A stretch of DNA of 64,000 nt, taken from assembly GCA_963708455.1 (NCBI GenBank), contig CAVPSQ010000003.1:248001-312000 (forward strand), read 5' to 3'. This DNA is from CAIMUS01 sp963708455. GTDB lineage: Bacteria > Pseudomonadota > Gammaproteobacteria > Competibacterales > Competibacteraceae. The notes beneath the pieces were generated by a model. The model ran no database searches. It had not been told where the DNA came from and saw only the letters and a list, made by a program, of their open reading frames with translations. The position numbers and the translations under genes were made by a program. Positions 51,678 through 62,505 of the stretch are shown in pieces (position 1 is the stretch's first letter; each line of letters opens with the position of its first letter).

Positions 51678-54600
51678 ATGTTGTTCTCTCTAAGCTCAAC
51701 CCTATCGGCCGCTACCCAGGAAGAGTTCGAGCAAAGCAAAGCGATATTCGAAACTATTCTGCAGAGACAACTCAAGGAAGATCTGAATACACTCATCCAA
51801 GCGAAACAACCCGTTGACTTACCGTGGGTGATCGGGCCGATCGCCGTGGTCAACGAAGACACCCGCATCAATCTCATTGAACGCATCCTGAATTCCCTGG
51901 GGTGGTTCTATCAGCAGTTGTTTCCTGAACCTCCCCGACAACCCCGTCTGCCTTTCGCACAGCTCTTGGAGCCTATCTACCATCCACAAACCAGAGAGAT
52001 AACCAGTTTAGCATATCTGGTCGTTCATGCTCTGACCCGCAGTTATCTGGCCTTCACCCAACCGCACTATCATGACTTCCTATCCGCCGTGCTGGCCCGT
52101 GAGGATCTGGTCAGCAATAATGTCTACTCGGCCCCGTTGGCCAACCACGTTGCGACCTTAATAGAATTTCAAAATGGCGTGCGCACGGCGTTGCTAGGCA
52201 AACAGGAAAGCGAGGTCGGCGTATGGACCGGGACCGGATTCAAACTGGATCCGGACAGCGTCGCGCCCATCCTGTGGCGGGAGATTTTACAAGAATGGCA
52301 AGGCGGTGCCGCGATCAGCAGAGAGGCAGTGATCCTGGCTCACCTTGCGGTTGCGCTGAGCTATGAAAATCGTTGGACCAAGTCCGCCGCCGAAGCAGCG
52401 CCCGACGGCAGCGCCTTGCCTCGTATCGAACGGCAGATCGCTGAGGCGCAACGTGTTCTCAAGCAGCTGGGCGAGCTTGGCGAAGATGCGCTGGCAGCGG
52501 AAGGCGTATTGTGCATTTTCGAATTCGCCAGCTATGCCGTCGGTAAGGGGGGGCTGGAAAAATTTGCGCAGACCTCCTTAGCGCCACTGTTGCAGGCGCC
52601 CTTACCGCAACGGGCCTGGCTGAGTTTTGGCCGCTTCTGGTCCAACAATGAAGCCGCACGGCTGAGAGACTGGCTGGCCAGACAGCAAGCGCCGGTCAGG
52701 TTTGCGGAGGACAAGCACCACCGGCTGGCGACCTTGCGGCCACAACCCTACGAGCAGCTAAGAACCCTGTTTGCTTATCTCGACCCGACGCCGGCAGACC
52801 GCTTTGAAATTTTATTTGGCGAAAAGCCCGCGAGTTCTTCTTCTATCTGGGACTTGTTGTCAACAGCGTTTGGCTGGTTTCAGCAGCGCCGTTCTCTGGA
52901 TGGACAGACAACATTGCCGGTTCCCGCTGTCAGCAGCATTTTGAAAATGCTGGAAGTGATCTATCCCGATCACTTCTGCTGCGTGCGCATCAATCAGGCG
53001 CATCCGCAGTTACCCGATGTGCAGCTTAAAAGCCGCGTCATCGTGCTCCCGGGCGATTATCCTCAACCGGATGAATTGGAGCAGTTGGTCGGCCAGGCGG
53101 AACAGGACGCGCAACAGTGGCTGGCTCCAAGACTGGTGGTGACCCGTTATGCAGCCGCTGAACTCCTGAACCAACGGCTGGCGTTTGGTTCGGGTCCTTT
53201 ACAGTTGCAATTTCAGTTGAATACAACCGATCAATCCTCTGTCTCTACAATCACCAAGGGTTGGTTACAGGCCATCGAGTGGCTGGAGAATCGCAATCAC
53301 CACGCCACTTTATTGCATTACACTGAGCAGGCCGCCAGTCCGCGTGAAGACGCCGCCACCGATTTGTTACAGGAAGAAGGTTTTGCCTTGCCAGACCTCA
53401 GCGATGAGGCGTGGGCTTTATGTATAGACATCGGTGGAACGGGCATTAAAGGTGGGCTGTATCCTCTGCTGCAACAAGAGCGCGGCTATCAACTGGGAGA
53501 CGCGCCGGAGCTGATCTTTGCTTTTGCCACCGAGCCTGAGAAAGATTATGGTGAAATAACCGGTGAAGGACGGTATCTGAATGGCCGACAATTTGCCGCG
53601 CGGTTACATAGCAAGTTGCTGGATACTTGCCAAGAGGCGATTGGAAAAGGCGAGACCACGGCGGAAAAAATTTACAAACCTATCGCCATCATCGGCTTGA
53701 CCTGGCCTGGCGCTGTTTCAGGCGAGAGAGGGCGTGAGTACGTCTCGGCGACTTCAAAAATCCTCAGCCGGTTTTCCGGTCTGACTGATGAGATTGCTCG
53801 CAACTCACCGATACAAATACATCTGTTGCGAATCCGTGAAAATATCGCCGATGTATTCCGTGAATCTGAACAATTCGGATATCAGCAACAGCCGCAACGG
53901 GCGCCATTGGTCACCCTGCTGAATGACGGGGAAGCGCATACCCTGGCTTCCTTGGATCAATTCGACGCCAGCGATTTGCCGCCCGGCTGCGCCATTGTGC
54001 TCACGGCCGGGACGGGGACTGCGCTGGGCGTGCTGCGCGATGGGGAACCTTTACCCCTATTGGCGGAAGCAGGCAAATTCGTCATGGATCTGGCGGTGCC
54101 GTTTACGAAGCAGGGCAATTTCCCCGTCGGCGCTGGTAACAAGATGTTTTCGACCAATACCTTCCCGGAACTGGCTGCACAGATTATCCACGCCTATGAG
54201 CAAGCGAGGCGGCGACAATCTCTGCCAGCGGAGCCGTCGGCAATACCGATGCTGCCGGTCAAAGCGGTCGAGCTTGGCTATTATTGTGCCGAGTTGCTCG
54301 AGGATTCGGCTGGCGCCGAACAGTGCGCGAAAGAGTGGTATAAGAGTTATGCCGAGGAGCAATTGAGAAATCCGGTGCTGCCGTTTGAAGGCAGGCAGGA
54401 TTATCGTGAAATCATGACCAAACGACAGCAAGTGCTCAGAAATGCACTGCGCTACTATGGCGATCCTAATGTCGCCTCTATAGGCAGTCCAAACTACGCT
54501 GTCTTGCAACAGGTCATTGCTCCTATATGGGATAACATTAAGGCTGAAAGCCGAGGTCTGGACGGTCTTTTGACATTTGTGGCAGAAACCGCTTATCGCG

Positions 54601-55151
54601 CTGGGTGTCTGCTGGCCGATTTAATTGCAGGAGCCGATGGTTTGTTCGGCATCAACATCGCATTGACTACCGGCGGTCCGATGTCAGGCGCCATGGGCCA
54701 GATCGTCAGAGCGTTCGCCCGCTATGAGTTGCGGGAAGCCTACGGTTATAACGTGGTCGAAGTTTTTAAGGAACGCCGTGACCGCTACCGCCCGCTGCGT
54801 TTGCGTGGCATTTATTTCCCTGAACCGAGTCGTGAAACGTTGACCTCCGCCGCCTGGGGGGCCGGCAAAGCGGCGCTGGAACTGTATAAAGATAAATATA
54901 AGCAGAGCGAGTTGTTGCGACTGGAAGAGTGGTTACGCGCCCGCCACCCCGGCGCCAAAGTCAGGTTAGATAAAACCCGCGCTGAGCAAGGCGTCAACCG
55001 GTTGGTCAGCGAAGACGCTGCTATCGATATTCATGTGAGCGATGTGGCGGCTTATTTGAATCGATATAAGGCGCATCTGGGTCTTTGTGTAACGCAGGGT
55101 TCTGTGGATGAGTTCATCAAATTGGATAATCTGGATATCCACATTTTGTAG
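51678..55151 (+). CDS. Giant protein: unknown N-terminal domain plus ROK/hexokinase-like ATPase domain
   Basis: 1157 residues. Residues 1-570 form a domain I do not recognise (landmarks LTRSYLAFTQPHYHDFLSA and AWLSFGRFWSNNEAARL). Residues about 577-1080 are an actin/hexokinase-fold kinase: phosphate-1 motif LCIDIGGTGIKGGLY (about 583), LTWPGAVSGERG, the catalytic-Asp region LLNDGEAHTLASL (compare ROK ND.NAA), adenosine motif LTAGTGTALGVL (about 775), TTGGPMSGAMG and SAAWGAGKAALELY. No signal peptide. The closest described relatives are ROK and N-acetylglucosamine/BadF-type kinases, so sugar phosphorylation is likely but the substrate is unknown. First gene of a four-gene operon with a strong promoter. 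Confidence 0.7.
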   Translation: MLFSLSSTLSAATQEEFEQSKAIFETILQRQLKEDLNTLIQAKQPVDLPWVIGPIAVVNEDTRINLIERILNSLGWFYQQLFPEPPRQPRLPFAQLLEPIYHPQTREITSLAYLVVHALTRSYLAFTQPHYHDFLSAVLAREDLVSNNVYSAPLANHVATLIEFQNGVRTALLGKQESEVGVWTGTGFKLDPDSVAPILWREILQEWQGGAAISREAVILAHLAVALSYENRWTKSAAEAAPDGSALPRIERQIAEAQRVLKQLGELGEDALAAEGVLCIFEFASYAVGKGGLEKFAQTSLAPLLQAPLPQRAWLSFGRFWSNNEAARLRDWLARQQAPVRFAEDKHHRLATLRPQPYEQLRTLFAYLDPTPADRFEILFGEKPASSSSIWDLLSTAFGWFQQRRSLDGQTTLPVPAVSSILKMLEVIYPDHFCCVRINQAHPQLPDVQLKSRVIVLPGDYPQPDELEQLVGQAEQDAQQWLAPRLVVTRYAAAELLNQRLAFGSGPLQLQFQLNTTDQSSVSTITKGWLQAIEWLENRNHHATLLHYTEQAASPREDAATDLLQEEGFALPDLSDEAWALCIDIGGTGIKGGLYPLLQQERGYQLGDAPELIFAFATEPEKDYGEITGEGRYLNGRQFAARLHSKLLDTCQEAIGKGETTAEKIYKPIAIIGLTWPGAVSGERGREYVSATSKILSRFSGLTDEIARNSPIQIHLLRIRENIADVFRESEQFGYQQQPQRAPLVTLLNDGEAHTLASLDQFDASDLPPGCAIVLTAGTGTALGVLRDGEPLPLLAEAGKFVMDLAVPFTKQGNFPVGAGNKMFSTNTFPELAAQIIHAYEQARRRQSLPAEPSAIPMLPVKAVELGYYCAELLEDSAGAEQCAKEWYKSYAEEQLRNPVLPFEGRQDYREIMTKRQQVLRNALRYYGDPNVASIGSPNYAVLQQVIAPIWDNIKAESRGLDGLLTFVAETAYRAGCLLADLIAGADGLFGINIALTTGGPMSGAMGQIVRAFARYELREAYGYNVVEVFKERRDRYRPLRLRGIYFPEPSRETLTSAAWGAGKAALELYKDKYKQSELLRLEEWLRARHPGAKVRLDKTRAEQGVNRLVSEDAAIDIHVSDVAAYLNRYKAHLGLCVTQGSVDEFIKLDNLDIHIL

Positions 55152-55216
55152 TGTCAGTTGCGCCAGATAATGGCCGGCGCTGAGAGGTGCGTGCTACCCA
55201 TGCGACGAGGGCCAAT

Positions 55217-56122
55217 GTGAGCCGGTCCAACATGAGCCTGTCGCTGGCTGACATGAAGAATGTGGTCAGCATGGTGGACAACCAAGTGGACAGCGTGGCG
55301 GCTGCTGCTGAATTGCTGGGGACCGACCGCGCTTATGTCTATCGGCTGATTCAGCGGGTCAACGACACCATCGGTCGCGATGCGCCGCCATGGCGGGACG
55401 GCGCGCGGCTGGTCATTCCGGCGGAGATTCATCGCCTGGCGATGCGGATGCGGAATCTGGCTGCCGCCTTCGATGAGGCGACCCGTTTTCCCCGGATTGC
55501 CGCCGGCAGCACGATCGCGATTTTGGTCCACGAAGTGTTGCATGAGTTGGGCTGGGAACACAGTGCCTATCAGATATTGCGCTCCACCGGAGCGGTGCAG
55601 GCTGTGTGCGATAAAGAGGTCGATATCGCCCTGTTGCACGAAAGTTCCTTGGAGCATGGCAAGGGCGGTCAGGAATTACCGGCGGAATTGGCAATGGTGA
55701 AGTTGTTGGAGTGGCGGGCGGTTATGGTGGAGCCGCCTCACCCCCCGGAGCGACAAGAAACGGAAACTCGCTGGCTGCTTTCCTGGCCGCCGGCTACCCA
55801 TGCCGCCCGATTGAACGCCAGGGCGTTGGGCGCAGCATGGGAACAGTCCAAAGCAAACCCTGGGCCGCACCTGGGCTCGTATGTCGCGGCACTGGAGGCG
55901 ATCCGCATCGGACTGCCTTTCAAGACGGTTATCCCGGATATTTATTTGATGCCGGCGGATTGGCAAAACTTGAAGGTTACTGATTTGTCGTCTATGGTTA
56001 AGGAGTGGTTGGTTGGGTTGTATCGGGGTTGTGATCGGCAGCGGTTGCAGAGTTTACTGAGCCCTCATGAATGGGAAAAAATAGGGATAAGACGGCGCGG
56101 GGTAAACCTGAAGATAATTTGA
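55217..56122 (+). CDS. Helix-turn-helix protein, possibly LysR-like regulator
   Basis: 301 residues from a GTG at 55217, chosen for the GAGG 6 bp upstream; an ATG at 55232 lacks one. The N-terminal winged-helix-like segment is VDSVAAAAELLGTDRAYVYR then LIQRVNDTIGRD. The following region (GSTIAILVHEVLHELGWEHS, VCDKEVDIALLHESSLEHG) resembles the start of a LysR-type ligand-binding domain, but the match is weak. The C-terminus is helical (SSMVKEWLVGLYRGCDRQRL). Placed between the two kinase-like genes on the same strand, it is probably a ligand-responsive regulator of the operon. Function inferred. Confidence 0.55.
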   Translation: MSRSNMSLSLADMKNVVSMVDNQVDSVAAAAELLGTDRAYVYRLIQRVNDTIGRDAPPWRDGARLVIPAEIHRLAMRMRNLAAAFDEATRFPRIAAGSTIAILVHEVLHELGWEHSAYQILRSTGAVQAVCDKEVDIALLHESSLEHGKGGQELPAELAMVKLLEWRAVMVEPPHPPERQETETRWLLSWPPATHAARLNARALGAAWEQSKANPGPHLGSYVAALEAIRIGLPFKTVIPDIYLMPADWQNLKVTDLSSMVKEWLVGLYRGCDRQRLQSLLSPHEWEKIGIRRRGVNLKII

Positions 56123-56141
56123 GATATTTGGGGAGAGCAAC

Positions 56142-59100
56142 ATGTCTAACTTAGCTAAATTTGAGTCTGATTTACTATCTATCGTGTTATCACGCAATAC
56201 TATAGAGTTGACAGAAGAGAAAATAGATGAAAATCAAAAAACTTCATTAGAGAAGCGATTGAAAAATCGACTCAAAACAGAATTAGATTTTTTTTTTAAA
56301 AATCCCGAAATAAAACAGGCAATTATTAACTCTATTTTAAAATATCAATCAGATTGGGGGATTCGCAATCAGATTTGGCCTCGTATTCAGAATAGCTTGA
56401 GAAAATTTCATGATTTTTGTTTTTCAGAAAAATTTAATGCAACTTGGGAACTCTCTCGTAAAGACCTTTTCAAGCTTATTTCTGATAATAGCAATTCAAA
56501 ATGCTGTGTAACAACGCCAGCGATGCTGGTATTGGAAGCAATTCTATACAGCCATCAAGAATGGGCTCGACCTTTTTACCATGATATATGGTCAGCGGGC
56601 CAAGCTCGTGCTGACATATTACGTAGAATTACCAAAATGGATACTGAAAAAAGAGGGGTTCGAGATAGCTTCATAAATAAAATTGTGACTATGATCTCAT
56701 TTCAGAATATTTTCCGTAATGGATTGCTGGACCCAATGGAAGTAGGGGTGTGGGATGGAAAGAATACGTGTATAACAGAAGATGTTCGAGTAAGAAAGGC
56801 GTTGATCCGAGAGGTTTTCAGACTCTGGGCCCCAGAAGGATTGGAGGATAAGAAAATAGCTTTGAGTGCAATAGCAGCTTGTTCTCTTAGCCATGAGGGA
56901 CGTATCAGTTTAGGCCACAATTTTTTGAAAAAATGCGATGTATTCAAACAACTATATGATTGTATTTGTATTGACGGCAACTGGTATTCTGATGAAGAAG
57001 CTATACTTTATTATTTTGAGTATGCAAATTATATGTTTATTCGGGGAGGAAGTGATCAATCAACACAGCAGCAAAGAGAAGAATTTCAACAATTTGCTGA
57101 AGAAGTGCTGGAAAAGAATATCCCGGTTCAAGGTGTCAGTGAGCAACCATCAATGATTTTCCTTAGCTTCGGGCGTTTTTGGTCAAATCGAGAGATAGAC
57201 AATTTTTATAAAAATAGAATGAATTTTGCAAAATCTTTCGAGGTAGAAAAAAACGCGCAGCTTAAAACTTTACAAAAGGCTTTACTTGACACAAGTGGTA
57301 AAACCAGATTTGCTCATTTAAAGATTGATCCAAAAGAAGCTTTTAAACTATTCTTTGATGGATTAGAATGTTCCCCATCTTTAGTTGTAGATAACGATCC
57401 GAAAAAAATATGGCCCTGGATAGACAGCGCTATCCAGTGGATTCAAAGATACCGACCGTGGCGGTTTGATGGTGCTGATTACATACCTTTTAGTGCGGTG
57501 GACCGAGTATTACGTGTTCTTGAAAAAATTATACCGGATGCTTTTATTGTTGGTCGCATCATCTGGGTCGAGTCGTCGGCAGCTACTGTTACAAGTCATG
57601 GATATACTATTACCTTACCGCGTGATTGTAAGTCTATTAAAAACACACTTGAAGAATTTGATAAGCTTGAAAAAAAATTGAGAGATATTAATAATATATT
57701 GGAGATAATTAAGGATTCTAATCAAATAAAATCTCTTATTGAAGAAAAAATATTGCTTGAGGAACGTCTTAATCGATTTAATACTAATTCAATTATGATT
57801 GTCGCTCGATATGCAGTCTGTTGCAATTCTTAACCAACGAATGGCATATGGATCTGGCTCATTGAATCTTACTTTTGATATGGATCAAGAAACAGCTAAA
57901 GCGTGGTACGAAATTATCGACTGGATTAATAAAAAGAATCAACATGAAATATTGCGATATTACTTGGATCAAATATCAAGTCCTTATTATGCCGAATTAG
58001 CAAAAAGATCTAGAACTCCACTTTGGATTCCGTCCTCAGAATGCACAAGCCCTATGTGTTGATGTTGGAGCTACAAATGTCAAAGTGGAATTATGGTCAA
58101 TAAACCTTGAACATAAAAATGAAAAACTAGACCACAAACAAGGATATTGGAGTTATCCCACAGATCCTGGGCCAGGTAAGAGCTATGCTAATGGTGAAGA
58201 TTTCGCTAAGAGGCTGGAAGCCGAGGTTACTAATCATCTTAAGGGCATCTTTCAACGCGATCAAATCACATTTGTTGGGGTTGCTTGGCCTGGTGCTGTC
58301 AATGGAGAATCGGGTACAGAATACGTAGCGAGTACATCAGGCATCCTGCGTTATTTTCGAGGAGTTAATACTCAGATTCTAAAAAATGCACCTGATCAAA
58401 TACACAACCTAAAAATCAGAGAAGGCTTTGAGAAGGTTTTTTACAGAGTCACTGGACATCCAGTTTTTGTGCAGCTTATCAATGATGGCGAAGCGCACAC
58501 GCGTGCTTCGTTAGCACAGCTTCCAAAGGATGTGAAGGATAAAGAACAATCTTTCCAGGAACAACTTCCAACAGACCGAAGCAGCGGCTGTAGAGTGACT
58601 CTCACAGCCGGTACGGGAACAGCACTCGGTGTTATTCCTAGTGACCAATCCGATCCTGATGCCGGTTATCTTACTGAAGTTGGTAAATTTATACTTAATT
58701 TATCAGCGCCCTTTCCCAAAGAGCCAGAGAACTTTCCAAAAGGAGTAGCTAATAAAGCTTATTCATTACAAACCACTTGCGCGATTGCTACGGAAATTGT
58801 TAAAGGTGAGAGTCCCATCAAATTGAAGAATAATTGTTATTGGTTTGATAAGAAAGCACAAGATATACTACCATTTGATCCTATTGAAATTTCCTATCTG
58901 CTCTCTACTATTATTGTGGTAGAGCAATCTGACAATCAACGGACAAAAGAATTACTGCAGAAATTGTATGAGAAACTATTACGCAGGTTACTCGGGCCGT
59001 CTGGATTGCTTGATAGCGAAACTATCATAAGAGCGCGTATGGTGCGAATAAAAAATGCTACTAGGGGACTCACAAATGACTATTCCAATATCTCAGAACT

Positions 59101-60094
59101 TCTAAATATAGAGACATTAAGAGGGGGGCTAAAAGAACTGGAATTAGATCTGCCGTCGCACCCTAGTTCATCAGAAGTTTTCGGCCTTGTCATTGCACAT
59201 CGTGCTGGATGTCTACTTGCTGATTTAGCAGCAATTTGTATTGACCTGTTCCAGGCAGACAGTTTCTTCTGTACAGCATCTGGACCAATGTCAGGAATGG
59301 AAGGAAAATTGATTCGAGCCTTTGCCCGTAAAGAACTTGAGGAGCTTTACGGATTCGATATCATTGAAAAATTTGATTTCGGTTTACGGCAACATCGCCC
59401 TCATGTGGTAAAAGCTCTGAGATTTTTAAGACCTAATGGAGGTGATACTTATAGTGGTGCATGGGGCGCTGGTTCTGCGGCGCTTAAACAATACTTAAAA
59501 CTTCTGAAGGAAAGCGAATTACAAAATCTTGAAGATAACCTGCGCGACTACCTCGAACGGTGTAAAACTATAATAATAAGGATGGAGGAGAATATCGTGA
59601 TTGAGAAGGTGGACAAAAAACTAAAAAAACTTGAGACACATGAATTAGAAAACCTTGAAGATAATCTGCGCGGCTGTCTTGAACAGCATAAAATCATAAC
59701 AAAGGGCGAGCAAATAAAAATAACAAGGATAGACGAGAATCTCGTGATCGAGAAGGTGGGTGAAAAACTAAAAGGACTTGAGACGCATGAATTAAAAAAC
59801 CTTGAAGATAATCTGCGCAAGCACTTCGAATGCCAAAAAGTCGAGCAAGGTGAAAAAATAAAAATAAGCCTAGAAAATGAGATTCTTGTGATTGAGAAAC
59901 TAGGTAAAGATTCAAATTTATTGCTTGGTAGACTTGACAGAAATAAAGGATGGTATGGTGTCAACAATATTGAAGAGATTGCTGATTACTTGGAAACTCA
60001 TAGGGTAAAGCGCGGTTTGTACGCTGGCAAGTTAGAAGACGATATCTATACCTGTATCTTTGTCGGTCCTCCTGATTCCATTCTGCGTCACTGA
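56142..60094 (+). pseudogene. Second giant N-terminal-domain/ROK-like kinase, two frameshifts
   Basis: Paralogue of the 51678 gene, strikingly AT-rich. The N-terminal domain shares FLSFGRFWSNREIDNF. The first frame ends at RYAVCCNS near 57833, and dropping one base near 57820 continues as AILNQRMAYGSGSLNLTF. A second extra base in an A5 run near 58005 is needed to reach LCVDVGATNVKVELW, VAWPGAVNGESG, LINDGEAHTRASL, LTAGTGTALGVI and YSGAWGAGSAALKQY. After the kinase domain come three related segments of about 45 residues (ELENLEDNLRGCLEQHK, ENLVIEKVGEKLKGLETHEL), absent from the first paralogue. Both lesions are single-base, one in a homopolymer, so sequencing error remains possible. Confidence 0.75.
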
Positions 60095-60098
60095 ATTT

Positions 60099-61061
60099 AT
60101 GAGCACTACATTCTCCCATTACTCCATCCTACAATTCACCGCCGACATGCCCGGAAACCTGCTGTTTCCGGGCCATGCCAACATCCCCGCGGATACCCTC
60201 GGCTACATCCGCTCCGAACCGCGCGCCCGCCTTGCGGCCGCGCGTGACCAGCGGGATCAAGCGACATCCCCTGCCCTGCCTTGGCGTGACTATCCAAAAT
60301 CCGTCTTGAGCGATTCCACTAAACTCTTCGACGCAGCCGACACTGCCAAGCGCATCACCGTGAGCGCCCGCAACGTGCTCAACGAGTTCGGTTATCGCGT
60401 CCGTATCGACGGGACTTGGTGGGGCCGTTCTGGTGATCCTCCCCTGGACCCGGCTTGGCCGGTACTGTTGCTCGCTGCCGACGGTCTGCGGATGCGCCCA
60501 CTGGTTGAAGCGGAACAAAGCGATGGCGCTATTCTGACCGGCGTTCCACTGGTGCGAGCAGGAACACCTGCAGATCGCAGGTTCCTGCTTGCCGCCTGCT
60601 CCGATGTGGCGCACAGCTACGAAGTCCATCCCCAGGGATTGATCGGGCCTTCTGCCGAAGCCTGGCTGGCGCTCTCCAATACCTGGGAGGAAGGCAAGCA
60701 GCAGGGGTTGCCTGACGACGAACTGGCTGAGCGCATGGAACAGATAGCGGCCCCTTACGGCGCTTCACCCAGCCGTAATCTGCTGCACTCGGTGCTGGGC
60801 CAGCGTCCTGATGGCACCCTGGTGATCGTCGCCCTGACCGGATCACTCGACGGTATCGCTCAGACGCTCGTTCGGGACTTGGGCATCCACAACGCCATCC
60901 TGCTCGACAACGGCGGCAGCGTCGGCTGGCTGTATTGGCCCGGCAAGGGCGCCGAACCGATGCTGCTGGTCGCCGGGCCGAATCATCGACCTGCGGGGAC
61001 GGTTTTTCTGGACTTTTCTACCGGCGGTTTCCCGCAACCGCTTGCCCATTGTGGGCTATAG
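60099..61061 (+). CDS. Phosphodiester glycosidase family (NAGPA-like) protein
   Basis: 320 residues from the ATG 4 bp after the kinase-like stop. The C-terminal part carries the family pattern: GQRPDGTLVIVALTGSLDG, LVRDLGIHNAILLDNGGSVG (usual form lNLDGGGS) and AGPNHRPAGTVFLDFS. The N-terminal half is less conserved (TVSARNVLNEFGYRVRIDGT, DPAWPVLLLAADGLRM). Relatives include the enzyme that removes N-acetylglucosamine from phosphodiesters. No obvious signal peptide, unlike many family members. A glycosidase releasing a sugar, followed by kinases phosphorylating it, would make a consistent pathway; this is inference from the operon. Confidence 0.75.
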   Translation: MSTTFSHYSILQFTADMPGNLLFPGHANIPADTLGYIRSEPRARLAAARDQRDQATSPALPWRDYPKSVLSDSTKLFDAADTAKRITVSARNVLNEFGYRVRIDGTWWGRSGDPPLDPAWPVLLLAADGLRMRPLVEAEQSDGAILTGVPLVRAGTPADRRFLLAACSDVAHSYEVHPQGLIGPSAEAWLALSNTWEEGKQQGLPDDELAERMEQIAAPYGASPSRNLLHSVLGQRPDGTLVIVALTGSLDGIAQTLVRDLGIHNAILLDNGGSVGWLYWPGKGAEPMLLVAGPNHRPAGTVFLDFSTGGFPQPLAHCGL

Positions 61062-61220
61062 TGAACGCTCACTGGACTTTGGTTATTCTTTAAAATTCAA
61101 CAACTTAAAGAAACAGATCAAAAACTAGTGAATCCAATAAAATCAATCACTTATGGTGAGTACCACCTGCCCGGGAACCCAACATGGCCAAAGTCGAGTC
61201 CCTTGCGTCAAGCTCTTTTG

Positions 61221-61691
61221 CTACTTCGTCGCCCCCGGCCAGGGCATGATCGGCACTGCCGTTACGGAATTTTTCGGCGATCCTTCCACCAGTTTGTCAC
61301 TGTAGACCAGATAGATCAGGGCGTTGCGCGCTTTGTCGAAAAAGCGCACGACGTGCAGTTCCTTGAACAGGATAGAACGCCGCTCGCTGAACACCTCCTC
61401 GCCTTCCTCGAAGGTCTCCTTGATGGCGATCGGCCCCACCTGGCGGCAGGCGATGGAGGCCTCCGAGGTATCTTCGGCCAGCCCCAAAGCGCCTTTGAAG
61501 CCGCCAGTCCGCGAACGGCTGAGGTAGCAGGTTACCCCCGCGACTTTGGGATCGTCGAAAGCGTCGATCACGATCTTGTGATTGGGACTTAACAGTTTGA
61601 ATACCGTGCTGACGCTGCCGATTTCCTCGGCATGGGCGCCGCCAGCCCACGTTACAAGACCCATAACCCCTAGCAACAGAAGATAGCGCAT
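61221..61691 (-). CDS. creA: CreA family protein
   Basis: 156 residues with a signal peptide ending AGGAHA. The CreA core reads EEIGSVSTVFKLLSPNHKIV, FDDPKVAGVTCYLSRSRTGG, LAEDTSEASIACRQVGPIAI, and the C-terminus holds FFDKARNALIYLVYSDKLVE. CreA is a conserved periplasmic protein of unknown function. The 160 bp before its stop, up to the glycosidase gene, hold nothing recognisable. Confidence 0.92.
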   Translation of the reverse strand: MRYLLLLGVMGLVTWAGGAHAEEIGSVSTVFKLLSPNHKIVIDAFDDPKVAGVTCYLSRSRTGGFKGALGLAEDTSEASIACRQVGPIAIKETFEEGEEVFSERRSILFKELHVVRFFDKARNALIYLVYSDKLVEGSPKNSVTAVPIMPWPGATK

Positions 61692-61737
61692 CGTCTTTTC
61701 TCTCCAGATTCAGCCAGGCGGCAACGCTTGATAAGCC

Positions 61738-62412
61738 TCAACGGTTCAGATAGGACTGCTCATCGAAAGTCACCAGCCAGTCAGGACGCAGACCGACCAG
61801 TGCCGTAATCAGCATGCCGTTCAGCAGACCTTCCGGCAACAGATACAGCGGCAGGAAAGGCAGATAGGACGTGGCGATGTATTCGTAGCTATAGACATCG
61901 CTGCCAACCAGCACGGCCACCACCGAGAGCACTGCAATACAGGCGGCCAGGATGGCGCCCAGAAAGGCACACAGGAAAATATAGATGAACACATGGTGGG
62001 GCAAATGGCGCTGCACCCAATAATAGACCGCATAACTGACGGACACCGGCGCTATCCCGAACAGCAGGGCGTTCAGGGAAAAGGCCGCCAGCGCCGACTC
62101 CCGCCAGGCCAGCCCCAGCCAAGCCAGACCGACGCCGAGCGCCGCCAGTGGCCAGCCGAACATCAGGGTGAATACCGTCACGCCCATAAAATGAAAGCCC
62201 AGTCCCGGTTTCAGACCGGCATGCAAGCTCCACAGCAAAGCCAGCGCCACCACCGTTCCCAGGAACAGATGCTGCCGCGTCCTGGCGGCGCGCAACTGTC
62301 GCCAGGGCGCCCGGCGGGCGGCCTGCCACAGAATCACCGCGCCGACAAAGTGGGCGAAGAACAGCAGGTCCGACGGTAGCAACTGCACGGGAATGGGCAT
62401 CATGGCTGTCAA
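61738..62412 (-). CDS. CbiM-like energy-coupling factor transporter permease
   Basis: 224 residues with six or seven hydrophobic helices. LHAGLKPGLGFHFMGVTVFT and FGWPLAALGVGLAWLGLAW correspond to the CbiM/NikM core, and YLLPEGLLNGMLITALVGLR matches its C-terminal helix. The family usually takes up cobalt or nickel with an N-terminal His metal site; here the N-terminus (MTAMMPIPVQLLPSDLLFFA) lacks the canonical MHI start, so metal use is uncertain. No ATPase (EcfA) gene is adjacent. 46 bp before creA on the same strand. Confidence 0.75.
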   Translation of the reverse strand: MTAMMPIPVQLLPSDLLFFAHFVGAVILWQAARRAPWRQLRAARTRQHLFLGTVVALALLWSLHAGLKPGLGFHFMGVTVFTLMFGWPLAALGVGLAWLGLAWRESALAAFSLNALLFGIAPVSVSYAVYYWVQRHLPHHVFIYIFLCAFLGAILAACIAVLSVVAVLVGSDVYSYEYIATSYLPFLPLYLLPEGLLNGMLITALVGLRPDWLVTFDEQSYLNR

Positions 62413-62505
62413 TCGGGCTTACCCGGAATTAGAATGCAGCAATCGCCTGTCATTGTCCCATATTTGACTGCTTTTGCTCGCCCCGCTTGTCCACGAGTGT
62501 CCACC

